Origin: Gymnopilus junonius
Lineage: Eukaryota > Basidiomycota > Agaricomycetes > Agaricales > Galerinaceae
Length of the DNA: 64,000 nt
Assembly: GCA_015501075.1 (NCBI GenBank)
Contig: JADNYJ010000149.1
Span: forward strand, 36,195 to 100,194
Direction: 5' to 3'
Shown here: one piece after another, positions 1 through 11,760 of the stretch
Numbering within the stretch: position 1 is the first letter of the stretch
How the letters are laid out: the number at the start of each line of letters is the position of its first letter
Program-made: the position numbers and the translations under genes
The notes under the pieces: model-generated
Told to the model about the DNA's origin: nothing
The model's input: only the letters and a program-made list of their open reading frames with translations
Databases searched by the model: none

Positions 1-89
1 TCTTCTTCTGATGTTGATCAATGGTTCTTAGCTGTATCAGAGCAAGCAATCAGATTGTTGGATCTATATCTGGATTTTCTTTGCAGATG

Positions 90-1690
90 GGTAATATAAT
101 CCCCAGTCCTTACTGTACACTAAGTAGGGGCCTCACAGGTTTGAAACTATCCACCAAAGCAATGCATATCCAATGTGCATCATGAGCACAAGCATCTCCT
201 ATAATGTGCCTTTGGCCCTGAGAGCCAGTACTTATGCATCCCCCTGGTATTCTTCAGGGATTCCTCAGGAATCCTCTGGATTCCTCAACAGCAATTGTTT
301 TTCTTATAAAATCTATATTTGTTAAGTTCTAAATTTAGAAGATTCTACTTTATGATGTCATTGTCTTTCAAATCACAGTCTAATGCAGAAAAAATCAACA
401 AATGGTATTTATAGAAGTCATTCTAATATTGCGCTATTAATAGAATATTGTGCGAATAGATGATGTTATTTCAAATATGAAAGATTTTTTCCCATAGCCA
501 CTTTCCTTAGAGAGGAAAATACAAAAAACTTGCAAAAAGCCAACACTTTTGAAAAAGAAAAGTTGTCTAAAAGTTGTCTAAATATAGTTTTAACATATGG
601 AAAACTATTTATAGATCATATAGAAACTGTTTATACAAGTATTTACATGTCTATATATATATTATATTGATTTTATTACCTTTTTTGATTTGATTTCCTG
701 GGAATGGTCCCTGGGACTGCTGCCAGTACCTGGGAATAAGGGCAATACAACTTGATTTATTTGGCAGACACACCAGTCAAATTAATTGCTTTATTCCCCC
801 AGGGGAATGAGGGGGATTCCCAGGGATTCCCTAGGGAATACCAGAGGGATCAATAAGACCTCCCAAGAGCCATTGGATCACCATGGTTAGTTATAGTATG
901 GTCCAAAATGATAAGTGCTTAGGTGCCTGGCCCCTAAAGCATGGATAGCCCACAGTTGCAATTATCAGTTACTGAGCCCCTGTAAAAGCTCAATTTGATG
1001 CTTCAATGAAACCCTCAATACTATGGCATCTCAGCTAATTGACCCAGCCCAATGAACAAGCCAATCAGAACCACAAGGAGCTTTAGTAACCAAAGCACCA
1101 AGCTTGGAAGATGCAGGAACCTAATTACACACCATAGGTACCACCAATTGGATTCCTCCCTGCAATCTAGCACCATAGTTACATGCCTTTTAGCCTATCT
1201 TGGACCATCAGTAATTAAGATAATTAATAAGCTAGCTAGATACATATAAAAGCTTGGTAGATTTAAGTAGAAAACAAGCAGATAGTATCCCTCAATTGTA
1301 ATTTACCTTTGAGATTCTGACTTTAATTAAGAAAGAGACTGAAGCCTAAGATAATAACTTAGAAAGAGCAAACAGTATCAAAGTGTTTTCAAGAAGAATA
1401 ACACAGAGAACCCAAAGCACAGTGAATTGACAAGAAGTCTAAAAATCTATTTGAACAATAGTTGAGCAGTAAGGAAAGGCCAGAGAAGCTGTCCATCTGT
1501 GGAAAGTACAAAGTTCATAACAGAGTTAGAACCCAAGTCAATACCAGAAAAGTGAACAAGTTCTATATCCATTTTTCAAAAAACACAGAAGCTAGTTGCC
1601 CCTCTCATCCCTTAATTAAAATTCATACCAAATACATTTGAAGAAATCACACCACAAAATCCCTGAAACTTATTGAAGCTCTTATATTAT
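90..1690 (+). repeat. CpG-depleted LTR-like remnant, split by an inserted element
   Basis: Two stretches match the LTR-like sequence at 30.1-31.2 kb. Near 110-140 there is a motif reading CCTTAC..AGTAGGGGCCTC, and near 1245-1315 a TATAAAA box is followed by an AAGCAGATAG stretch and an AATTGTAAT stretch. In the 30-kb copy the same places read GGGGCCTCGAG, AAGCAGACAG and a CTCGAGTCG-containing stretch. The differences are mostly C-to-T and G-to-A, as expected if this older copy lost its CpGs. The copy is interrupted at about 227-860 by a separate inverted-repeat element. No open coding frame is visible. I infer an LTR of a Ty3/gypsy-type retrotransposon from general layout; no internal gag or pol is seen, so the class is uncertain. 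Confidence 0.4.
227..860. mobile_element. Non-autonomous inverted-repeat element (MITE-like), 634 bp
   Basis: The left end reads AGTACTTATGCATCCCCCTG and continues with GGTATTC and AGGGATTCC blocks. The right end, read on the minus strand, gives GGTCTTATTGATCCCTCTGG followed by the same GGTATTCC and AGGGAATCC blocks, so the ends form imperfect terminal inverted repeats. The same end motif, AGTACTTATGGGTCCCTCTT, recurs in two small copies near 12.9 and 13.5 kb. The interior is AT-rich with no coding capacity. It sits inside the LTR-like remnant. No certain target-site duplication was found, so the superfamily is open. Confidence 0.5.
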
Positions 1691-2800
1691 AAACACACTA
1701 CTTTAAATACATTTTGTATTTACAGGCCCTTGCACTGCAGAGCTCATTACCAGTCTGGTCACTTTTACAAGTTCAACACATACAACCACTTACATTGTAC
1801 ATCAAACCCAAGAATGCATTGGCATCTGTTGAGCAGGCTTCAGCTATGGCAGAGAAGCCCAGTCCAAGATCCATGATAGCCTTGAATACCTTGAGTTTGT
1901 CCTCTGTGTTGCTAAAGCTTTTAAAGAAAAGGATTTTGAACAAGTAAAGCAGAGAAGTCATTCTTGTCCTGCTCCTCTTGTTCCTGCTCCTGCTCCTAAT
2001 CATCTTCAGCCAACCATGCTATATTCAGTATACCAGCATAGAATACACTAGTGATGTTGATGTAGGGGTGGATGGTTTGAGCAACTATGCAGCATCACCT
2101 CAGGTAAGGTAGCAGATGTGGGTTGCTGCAAGTTGTAGTAAGCAAATGGATTGTAGGATGTATTAAGGACACTTACACTCCTTTATCCCTGCAGGACCTT
2201 CGAATTGCCCTCAATATCCACAGGAATGTCTTCCTCTCCATCCCTAGGCTCATGTTTGTTAGGCATGATAACAGTGAAAGAGATAGAAGTGGACTGACCT
2301 GTTAAGGTGCAGTGCACCTAATCTGGAAAGCACCTCCTGATCCATAAATAACTTAGAACAAAAACACACTCAAACTGCATAAGCACATAAAGCATCCTAT
2401 TCAGACACATTGCAAAACAAAAAGAAAAAAGAAAAAAAGAAAGAGATAAAAGATTTGAGCTTCAGAATAAAGTTCATGCTGCTTATTTGACAACTCTGCC
2501 CCAGGTGTAAGGCATGAGTTGCTAAAGAAGCAGCACAAAACAAGGCCAAGGCTTGAGAGCATTGAAATGAGGGGGGATTTTTGGAATAAAAGTGTCCTAT
2601 AATTGAAGAACTGGAAGAGTGCTAAAATTAGAGAGTTTGAAGCAAAGGAATGTTGTCAAAACACAAGGGCAATGAGAGTTAAATGTGAGTGATGATCATC
2701 ATAGACTGCAGTGACTATGTAACCAAAGTCATGTGATCACTGGTTGATCATCACTCTGAAATTTTTGCTGTTCTTCCTAAGCTTTATTCTCATTTGACAA
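1691..2800. other. CpG-poor stretch with no supported gene
   Basis: Several short open frames lie here on both strands, none longer than about 80 codons and none with a recognisable motif. Near 2410-2450 there is an A-rich run. This may include the 5' end of the Plavaka element that follows, but I cannot place its terminal repeat. Confidence 0.4.
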
Positions 2801-5800
2801 TGCCTAATCTCAAGTGCCCTGGATGCAAGAAAACCTTTACCAGCAACATAGGTCTCAGATGACATAAGACAGTTTGCTTAGCATTTTGCCTATGCATACA
2901 ACAGAAGAAGGTACAAGAAAAAATCATCTGCTAGCTTGTCTCTTGCACAAAAAAAGCAGAGCTCCATTATTGTTTGAGGTTATCCCCCAGGACAACTGGC
3001 CAGACTTTGATATCTGCTCCAATGTCACCCATGGTACAAAGTCATAAATTGCAGATGCTAAGATATGACAGGTTTATAGAAAAAATGCAACTTCTCCAAG
3101 GACTTGGAAGATGCCTAAACAGTACCACAACAAACTCCCACCAGCTCCTCCATATATCCTCAATGCAGATGATCCAGAACTGGACTCTGAACAAGGTGAC
3201 AGCAACATTGACATGAACTCACCAGCCAAACCAAAGTCAAAAGGTTCTTTTCAGACAGAATCTGATGCCCTTGGTGTAATTCTTGAATATGCAAATGGGA
3301 AGCTGAGTATCACACCCAATCAATTCCATTCCATGTCTGAAGTCTTGAACTCACCTTATCTTGCTCTTGACCCATCACCAGACTCTCACAGGACATATTC
3401 TTCCCTGGTCAGCTCAACTTTTCAGAAGGTCAAGGAAAAAGTTGTAGATGCTGCCAGGACCTTTTTTGCCCCATTTCAAAATGCTAGCATCTTTCAGCTT
3501 ATGTCTTGGTTCTATTGGCCATCTATCACAAAGTCTGTCACTGAATTGAATTCTCTTATTAACAACATCTTACTGGCACCTGACTTTAATCTTGATGACC
3601 TCACTGGGTTCAATGCTGCAAAAGAGAACACATGGACAGATGCTCACCATGAAAAATCATCTTCTGATGACCAGCTGTCTTCTTTGCTTTTGATTACCAT
3701 TGGATCAAAAGTGTAATTGAAATCCCAGTTCCTCACAAGCATATATAATTTTCTTCTGAATCAGAAGCTCCTCATTTCGAAATTGAAGTCTGACACCGAA
3801 AGATAACTGAGGTTGTCAAATCAGCCTATGCAGAAGCAACTGCTGAGAAGTTTCATACCTTTCCTTTCAAAGCATTCTGGAAGCTAGCCAATAATAAACC
3901 TCTCAAGTGAATTTATTCAGAAACTTTCACTGGTGATGCCTGAAATAACAATTTTGAAAAGCTTCTCAACACAACACCTGACACTTCCAAAGTGCATCTT
4001 GAGCATTTTCTGGTCAAACTGATAATATGGTCTAACTCAACACATCTGGCACAGTTTGGAAATGCAGAGATCTGGCCATCCTATATTTTTCTTGCTGGAC
4101 AGTCCAAATATGATCAATGCAAACCATCCTCTTTTGCTGCTCATCACTTGGCATACATGCCAAAGGTGTGTCCTAAAAGTCTTTCAAATTTATTGAGTAC
4201 TGATTTGCTGGAGTGAATAGCTTGGAGGAAATATCCAGGAATTCTATATGCAGACATATGGAAAGCCTGCATTGACTGAGATGCTTACTCATCTCCACCA
4301 TGAGCTGGTTCAAGCTATATGGATGCTGATTTTGGATGAAGACTTTATTGAGGCATATCTTCATGGTCTTAAACTCAAGCTTGCTGATGAAATTAATTGG
4401 CTAGGCCTCCTCTGCCTTCTGACATATTCTGCTGACTATGTTGAAAAGTCTGTCCTCTTCATTCTAAATCAGATGACTGACTTCAGTTGTTAACTTGAAG
4501 GATTTTGATAGCATGCATTAAGTATCTTTCACAGTGGGCTTGTCCTAGATGTCTAGTCCTAAAATCCAAGTTTGAGATGCTTGGCTCAAAAAGGGATATG
4601 CAAGACCAAATCAAGCTAAAGCAGGTTGATAATGACTCAAGGCATGAGATCATGGAGGCAGCATGGAAACTGAAATTTGAAAAGGCTGTCACTTGGGAGC
4701 ATTAAGATAAAAAATCTCCTTGATGCAGAGTCATTGGCAGCAACATGGGTGAACATTAATGACAAACTAGTCTTTTTCTACTGACTAAAATTTTTAAATA
4801 GAACACATTTTCAGAATGCTTGCAGGAACTTGAAGTTAATTATTACAAGTTATTTGTTATTGGCCTGCTGCACAAGTTTGAAATTGGGATTTAGATGGCA
4901 ACATTCAAACATCTACTATGCCTTCTATATGCCCTAGGTAATGACAGTATCCAGAAATTAAATGAGCAGTAAATGGCTCTGTATTTTGTCCCTTCCATAA
5001 ATTTATAATCACCAAATATCACAAAATCCCAAGTTTTGGACAATGAACCATTTGCCAGTTCACCCAAAATGCTTCAGATCTGAAGAAAATGGCTAGTAGA
5101 GATTATGAAGATGTACTGCAGGCAAGTTTATTCTTAAAGTAATTCACAAAAAAGGACTGCTAAATCTCATCTCTAGTGTGCATTGCCAGTTTTCGAAGGA
5201 CTATTTCTGCCCAAGGAGGATACAATTGTACAAAAGCTGCTTTTTGAACTTGCTACTTGGCATGGACTTGCTAAAATTTGACTCCACACTAAGATGACTG
5301 TTGCAGACCTTGAGAACATGACCACATGCCTTGGCAAGAGCTTACAAGCTTTCAAAAACAATGTCTGTGATAATCACACTACCTATGACTTTCCATCAGA
5401 GGAGAATGCCAGAAGTCAACACAAAAGCAATGATAAGGTGAACAAGACTACTGCAGTGCCAAAGAAGAAAGATGAAGTTGTGAAAGGTAAACACCATCAG
5501 ACCAACAGCAAGCATTCAAGCTCCACACAATCAAATTCCATTCACTTGGCAGATATGCTAAAGCTATTCAGCTCTATGGCATGACTGATAATTATAACAG
5601 CCAGACAGTATGTACTATATTGATAATAGCATTTGAAATCAATGCTAATAGAATTTAGGGTGAGCTGGAGCATCAGCATGTCAAATGCATGTACCAATGA
5701 GTCCACCATGGGAAACACATTGTCAGATTAGGGCTGCAAGTTAGGCAAGAATTTTTCATCCATAACCTCCAACAGCAGAAAGAAGGACAAGAAGACACCA

Positions 5801-7068
5801 TTCAAATGCCTGAATCTGCCACTGTTCCTTTCAAGGATGATAAAGCCATGCCTTTGACTCATCCAGAACAGCAATACCACATTGCAAAGGACTGTCAGCA
5901 TAAAATGCCCCTTTTTTAATGGTTATCTGATCATCTGACCATCGGAATGATCCTGCTCTTTGTGTAAGTGCATTTCTTTATATCTACAAATATTTGCTTA
6001 TCAGCTATATACTCAGGACTTCCTACCTTGTCTCAAAAATCATCTGCTATCTTAACTTCTTGGCTGCAAGTATGACAGCAACAAATTGGACTTCATGGCA
6101 ACAGATCAGTGCTCAGTCATTATAGACAATAATAACATCCACCACAAAGTCCTATGCATTAACTACACTACTTATGATCTCAGATGTGATCAAGACTCCT
6201 TGAATCTGAGGATTCCTGGCCATGCTGATTTCATGGTTCTGTCACCCAAAAGTGAGGAGGAAAATATCAATCTCCATCCTTATTGGTATAGTCAAATCAT
6301 CAGCATTTACCATGTGAATGTCAGGCACATTGGACCTCAAGCAAAGTCACAGAAGCCACAAAGAATGGACTTTCTTTTCATAAGATGGTTTGGACAGGAT
6401 ATGTCCCCAAAGCCTGGGTGGAAAAGCAAATACCTCATTCATCTTGGCTTTATTCCAGGAAATGACAAAGCAGCATTTGGTTTCATTGAGCCAGCACAAA
6501 TAATCTGAGCTGTCCATCTTTTGCATGGGGCCAGACAAACAAGTATTTGCCATGATCTCCCATTGCTCAGGGTGATAAGAAGCCTGTCAAAGACTGGCAG
6601 CCTTACTATGTTGGAATGTCAGTCACCCCAGTACATCAAAAACTGATATCTGATAATGATTCTGGCAGGTTTGCTGATAGAGACATGGTGATGCATTTCT
6701 GTGGTGGCAGAGTTGGCAATAAATCAACCCATGAAGCAACTGACTTTTTTAAGCAGGACTGTGATGAGCTAGACTCCACAAGGATAGCTGCTGAAGATCA
6801 AATAAACACTGATGGCATGTCAGATGGAGATTCAAGCAACAAGGGAGGTGAGAATGAGGAGAGCAGTGATGAAGAGGATGAGCAGAAGATTGCAAATGAA
6901 GAAGAGGACTTTGGGATTGTGAGGAAGCCAGGGGTCTACAGTGACAAATCAGAGAATGGAGAGGAGGAGGGAGAGGAGGAGGAGGTTGAAGAGAAGGATT
7001 TTGGACCTGAGAGCAATGGAACTGGCCAGGATCTGGACATGGAAGACTTGAGGTATGATCAGCTGTAA
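2801..7068 (+). pseudogene. Degenerate Plavaka-type (KDZ) DNA transposase
   Basis: The reading starts MPNLKCPGCKKTF and continues, across a stop, to HKTVC: the N-terminal C2H2 finger typical of Plavaka proteins. In order follow PFQNASIFQLMSWFY (about 3469-3515), AEATAEKFHTFPF (3832 on), LIIWSNSTHLAQFG (about 4020-4060), SKYDQCKPSSFAAHHLAYMP (about 4105-4165), HELVQAIWMLILDEDF, LTYSADYVEKSVL, WACPRCL (about 4540) and a C-terminal RFADRDMVMHFCGGRVGNKS (about 6667-6730) before an acidic tail. These blocks and their order match agaricomycete Plavaka elements of the Kyakuja-Dileera-Zisupton class. Many stops and frameshifts make it inactive. The first stop, TGA before HKTVC, sits where an Arg codon CGA is expected, a CpG-to-TpG change. 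Terminal repeats were not located. Confidence 0.85.
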
Positions 7069-8303
7069 ATATGCAGCTTTCCCTGCAGACTAGCAATATA
7101 TTTCATTGTACTGTGCTCGAAAAATAGATTTTTCAATATCTTCCAGCCAGCCTCACTGTATAGCTATGTAGTTACCTTACAGATCTCATACTGCAATGTC
7201 TACCAGCTCACAAAAATTGCAGCTTGAATATATTGAAGAGATATTCAATATAATTTCCCATACCACAATACATGATGATCACAATTAACATGTCCTAATA
7301 TGTGACCATTGCAGATCTGTTTTCACAATGTGAAAATTTCTGCAATTCTTGCAGTCTCAATATGTTCTAAACCTGGATATCATATTTGGTTGTGTGATTT
7401 GTACCTCAATATGTTTCAACACATGACTATCTGCATTCATACCCACAACCTGCAACAACAGTAAACAACACCTGGGCAAACCTCTGAGGTGCACTATTCA
7501 AGTATACATGATGGACATCAAACACAAGGCCTACAATTCTGAGTTGGGTGTGCTATGTTTACTGATGTAATGCCCCAGGAATGCTCTATATTCTTGCTCA
7601 AAAAAGTGGCATAATGGTTGATCCATATACCAGGACAGAACAGCATGGCAAGTTCTGGGAAGCAGTTGATGATGAGTCCATCACTCAATATGGTCAGCTT
7701 CTACACCACTGGACTCTGGCAATTGCTGTCTTGCTGCAGTCTCACAAGTCTGGCTACCAGCTTTCCTTAAATAATGCTGACAAGTGAACATAGTGGCATT
7801 GGAAACAGCATTGAAGAAGAAGAATTATGCAGAGGCTATGCATAAATTTCATACTTTTATCAATAGGATCCTATATCCTTGCAATGTTACAGCACTCACA
7901 GAACTGTATTCCAAATTTAATGAGTCATTCCAGTGTCTACTAGCACTGAGTGCACTGTGAGAAAAGAGGTGTGTTCAAGGCACCATATCATGTGATATCA
8001 ATTCTAAGACAATCAAAGTACCACATCCAGGGACAATTTTGTTCAAGGCACACACTGTTCTGAACAACTTCAACAGAAATTTATATCTGGATGTGGAATG
8101 ACAAGGTAAAATAAAATATGACTTATGCACCCTTTTGGTGCTTTGAAGCTGCAACCTTCTTTGGAGGCAGCAAGTCCATTTCTTCCAGTGCAGGTTCAGA
8201 TCCATTGTGCTCCATCAGAAGCTGAATGGCATGAATCAATAAGCATAAATTGGTACAAAAGATATGCTTACATGTGTTGAAATAGACAAAGCAGGGGATG
8301 AGA
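7069..8303. other. CpG-poor transposon-derived sequence, family not identified
   Basis: An open frame at 7581-7787 (68 codons) and further in-phase fragments to about 8100, such as SKTIKVPHPGTILFKAHTVL around 8000-8060, suggest an old protein-coding element, but I do not recognise the family. Several TA-rich stretches near 7100-7450 look non-coding. No terminal repeats were seen. Confidence 0.3.
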
Positions 8304-8311
8304 ACAACATC

Positions 8312-8883
8312 TAGAGTTGCTGAAGTTCAGTTCAGTTCAGTTCTTTGACCAATTTTCCAAACTGAGAACTGAACTTTTCAGTTCAGTTCAGTTCTCAGTT
8401 TGAACTGGTTCAAACTGTTCTGAACTGGCAATCACCAAAACATGAATTTTCTTTCCATCTGAGGCTTTGAAACAGTAGATGGGACATATATATATCTATC
8501 TTCCATCATTAAACATTGCTATATCTACAATACAGTCCATAATTTGCTAAACTTCCAAGCATTGGGTGATGTCATACTCTATTACACCTGACACAATTAA
8601 TAAAATGAATTTTATTGAATAATTTCAAGTCATTTTATACTTGAGATTAGTACTAGGAACTTCTCCATACATTATAGGACTTAATGATAATTTTTTGGCA
8701 ACAAAATAATTACTTTTGATGGTCAAAATTATCAAATTTTGACTACACCCAACAAACAGTTCAGTTCAGTTCAAACTGTTTGGGCCAAGGCTGAACTGAG
8801 AACCTGAACTGAGGCCAAACTGCAGTTCAGTTCAGCCAGTTCAGGTTGCTGCATTAGTTCTAAACTGAACTTCAGCAACCCTA
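8312..8883. mobile_element. hAT-type MITE, 572 bp, with 8-bp target duplication
   Basis: The left end is TAGAGTTGCTGAAGTTCAGT; the right end read on the minus strand is TAGGGTTGCTGAAGTTCAGT, so the terminal inverted repeats match over about 20 bp with two differences. The element is flanked by the perfect 8-bp direct repeat ACAACATC (8304-8311 and 8884-8891). An 8-bp duplication with TAGRG-type ends is what hAT transposons make. Inside both ends are arrays of CAGTT/AACTG units in both orientations, so the subterminal regions could fold extensively. There is no coding capacity. CpG is absent, as in the surrounding block. Confidence 0.85.
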
Positions 8884-8891
8884 ACAACATC

Positions 8892-10600
8892 AGGAGGACA
8901 CAAAGTGAGAGTATATTCACATTTGGCCTGGGGAGCTTGTAGGCAAACAGATGTGTATCTATGTAATTAGGCAGTCCTTATATACTACTTGAGAACAATA
9001 ATAAACCTAGATTAGTATTCTACAGAGCAAAACCAAAATAGAGCATCATTGCACATGCTTATATAAATCCTATATTCCAACAACATGGTTCAAATCTGAG
9101 CACAGTGAAATGATATGAGTTTGTTTGGTATGCAGAAACTATGCCAGTATCAAACTCCATTTGATGAGGGTCCAGAGGTGTATGTAGGCAGTCAGTCTAT
9201 TTGTAAAAATAGGCCTTGTAATGATTGAGAGCATGTTAAGTGATTTACAAGCAATATTTTGTATAGAGAGGGCATGAGAACAAGTATACTGAGTGTCTGA
9301 AGATGAGGCTTTGACTGAGGAGTTTGGCTTTTGAGTTGAAATCTGTGCTCTCTGTTGACTGAGGAGCTATGGAATACATGGTGGAAATTTCCAAAAGAAA
9401 GAGTGAAAGTAACCTCATTTGAGGTGAGAAATTTGAATTTCAGTGAAAATAAATTATGAAACAGATCACAATGCACCAAGCATGTGTCCATGAATTAGAA
9501 TGAGGTCATATCCAAATTGTACCTTACCTTAAAAAATTTCCATCAGAGCAGGAAGCTAAAGGAAGAGAGGAATAGAGTAATAAGGGGGCAGCAATTACCA
9601 GATTAGGTTCAAAATAGGAGTCTTTACAATGGAGAATGACTTGGTTTGAAAGGTGGGGCCTTTAGTTGATGTCACTTAGCACAGCTACATGTTTGGGGAT
9701 TTATATACAGTATGAGGTTGTGTAGCCAGGAAAAAGACCAAAAGTAGGGAGCAAATCTTATTTGGAATAGGCTAGCTAGCTTTGGGGGCATTCAGGGTTG
9801 ATGCCAGTGGTTCAATGGTTGCCTTAGACAAGTTTTGCACTCAGGGTGAAATACTCCCTTATAGCAGTGTGTGGCAGGGGTTAGCCTTGCTTGCAGGTGC
9901 AGGCTTCTTGCAGTGGTCTTCTGCTGCTGGTTGTTCTTGGATGGCTGGCAAGCATCCAACTTTGGATCTGCATGGGTCTTTGAAAGTGTGTCCTTTTGCC
10001 AGTTCTCCTTCTGAGTATTTTTCTGTGCTGACCCTGGTCAAGGCTGAAAAACCAGAAATAATTAGCTCCCATGAAGTACTGATACCACTTTGAAGTTCAA
10101 CATTACCTTTGTCTTCTCTGCACCTTTGGCTGCTGCTATGGTTTCCTGCTGCCTTGCCAGTCATCTATGATACTTGGGCAGATCCATCTCATTGTCATGG
10201 TAAACATCACTACCAGGACCATAAGGGTTGTTGCCACCATAGTATCATTACTCCCAAAAATACCTTCACCTTCCTTTTTGTCAGACTGACATTGTGGATG
10301 TTTCTTCAAAACCAACTTGGTGGGTACAATTTCCTCCTCGGATTGATATGGGGTCCAATCAAACTGATGCTGTTGAGGAGGAGACATGTCATGGGGTCAT
10401 ATTGACACAGGGTTGGTGACTGATGAGGGCTCAATCTCTTGCTTGGCTGATCATTTGGCTGTCGATTGAGGCAACATTCTTGTTCTTGAGTCAACAGTCT
10501 CATGGTTGATTATTGATATCAGATAGCAGTGCATATGATGCTATTGAACAATACCATCACTGAGACTGAGAATCTGTGCAGGTCAACCTCAGGCCCCCCA
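8892..10600. other. CpG-poor stretch without a supported gene
   Basis: Open frames of 83-103 codons lie on both strands around 9782-10405 but overlap each other, have no recognisable domain and have the base bias of decayed repeat DNA. The piece just before the helicase relic (about 10,100-10,670) may belong to the same old element; I could not show this. Confidence 0.35.
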
Positions 10601-10674
10601 TTTAGCTGCAAGCACTGTACTGGCTGTTGCACTGCCTCTGGACATTCACACCCTTGTAAATTCCATTACACTCA

Positions 10675-11760
10675 GTGTCCACCACCTCTGTTGCAAATCA
10701 GGTCCAGCAAGTGCAGACCACAATATGCAAGGAGGTCCACTCTGCTGTTAGCGAGTTTATGGCCTCTATGCTATCTTTGACTGGTCCTGTACAAATAAGT
10801 CACCAACACCCACAATCCCAGTTTTCAACTTCCAACATGGCCATAGCACCTCCTCTGGAGCTGGATGTTTCTAATGTTCAAGAAAGTCTGCACATGGGTA
10901 ACAATCCAATGGAAGACATCTACATAGAGTACCAAGCACCCATGTCAAACCTGACACATGATCCTGCTCCTGTTCACCAAAACTCTGTTTTGCCAGGTAA
11001 TGTACCAGCAGGGCCTGTTGTGTTGTCAAACTCTACCAAATACCTGACACATCTTCTTAAACTATATTTCCCTGAATGTACTAACCCTACCTGGAAATCT
11101 CCTGAGCAGCTCAAAGCTTGCAAGATGGCTGTCACTCAGGTTGAAATTTTTATTGCTGTGTTTTTTACTGGCAGCAGTAAAAGCCTCTTCTTCACACTCC
11201 CTGCTGTCCATGAAAAGAATAAAAAAGGTGTACCATACCAAACCTTTGTTGTGATCCCCACCAATGCACTTCCATATGATCAATTTCAGAAAGTGAGAAA
11301 TGCTGGACTCAATGCTATAATTTGGAAAGCCAAAGGTAACAATCCCCCACCAAATGTGCAAATAGTCTTCATAGAAATGGAAACAGCTTTATCTCAAGCC
11401 TTCAAAACATATGTTTTGTTCACCCTTTGGGCCTTGCAAGTTGTTTACTTTGATACTAAATCATAATCATATCTAGGTTGTGGAGCAGGCAGGAAACTTG
11501 TGCCATTTGACTAGTCATCAATGAAGCTCACTATGACTACAAGGAACCCAGTCTGTCTTTCTATCAGTGTTGCCAAGATTTTGAACAATTTTAGGGCTGA
11601 AGACCAGGTAGGCATGATTTTTGGGACTACAATGGGGGAGGTAGACAATCTGCATCAACAGTTCACTCACTGCTCATCACACTTGGGAGGCCATGTGAGG
11701 CAGATGTTCAAAAGTAGTCTCAAGAGATACCCACTTTGGCTGTGAATCTCCTGCTATTTG
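10675..11760 (+). pseudogene. RecQ-like superfamily 2 helicase relic
   Basis: A 263-codon frame (10675-11466) contains NPTWKSPEQLKACKMAVTQ and FFTGSSKSLFFTLPA, a motif I region in which the usual TGSGKS reads TGSSKS. TFVVIPTNALPYDQ (motif Ia) and VQIVFIEMETALSQAF follow. After a frame break, LVINEAHYDYKEPS (about 11511-11552) is motif II with Asn for the catalytic Asp. EDQVGMIFGTTMGEVDNLHQ (about 11600-11659) fits the start of the C-terminal helicase lobe. The arrangement matches RecQ-type helicases found in fungal telomere-linked helicases and repeat-borne genes. Both changed active-site codons (GGT to AGT after a C, GAT to AAT after a C) are CpG-to-CpA changes. Frame breaks and lost catalytic residues make it non-functional. 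Confidence 0.75.

Noticed and set aside
6749..7096. 115-codon minus-strand frame rich in Pro, Ser and His
   Set aside because: It is the antisense of the acidic Glu/Asp-rich tail of the Plavaka-type transposase.
9782..10405. Overlapping frames of about 100 codons in the CpG-poor block
   Set aside because: Loss of CpG removes or creates stops unevenly and lengthens chance frames; no motif was found.
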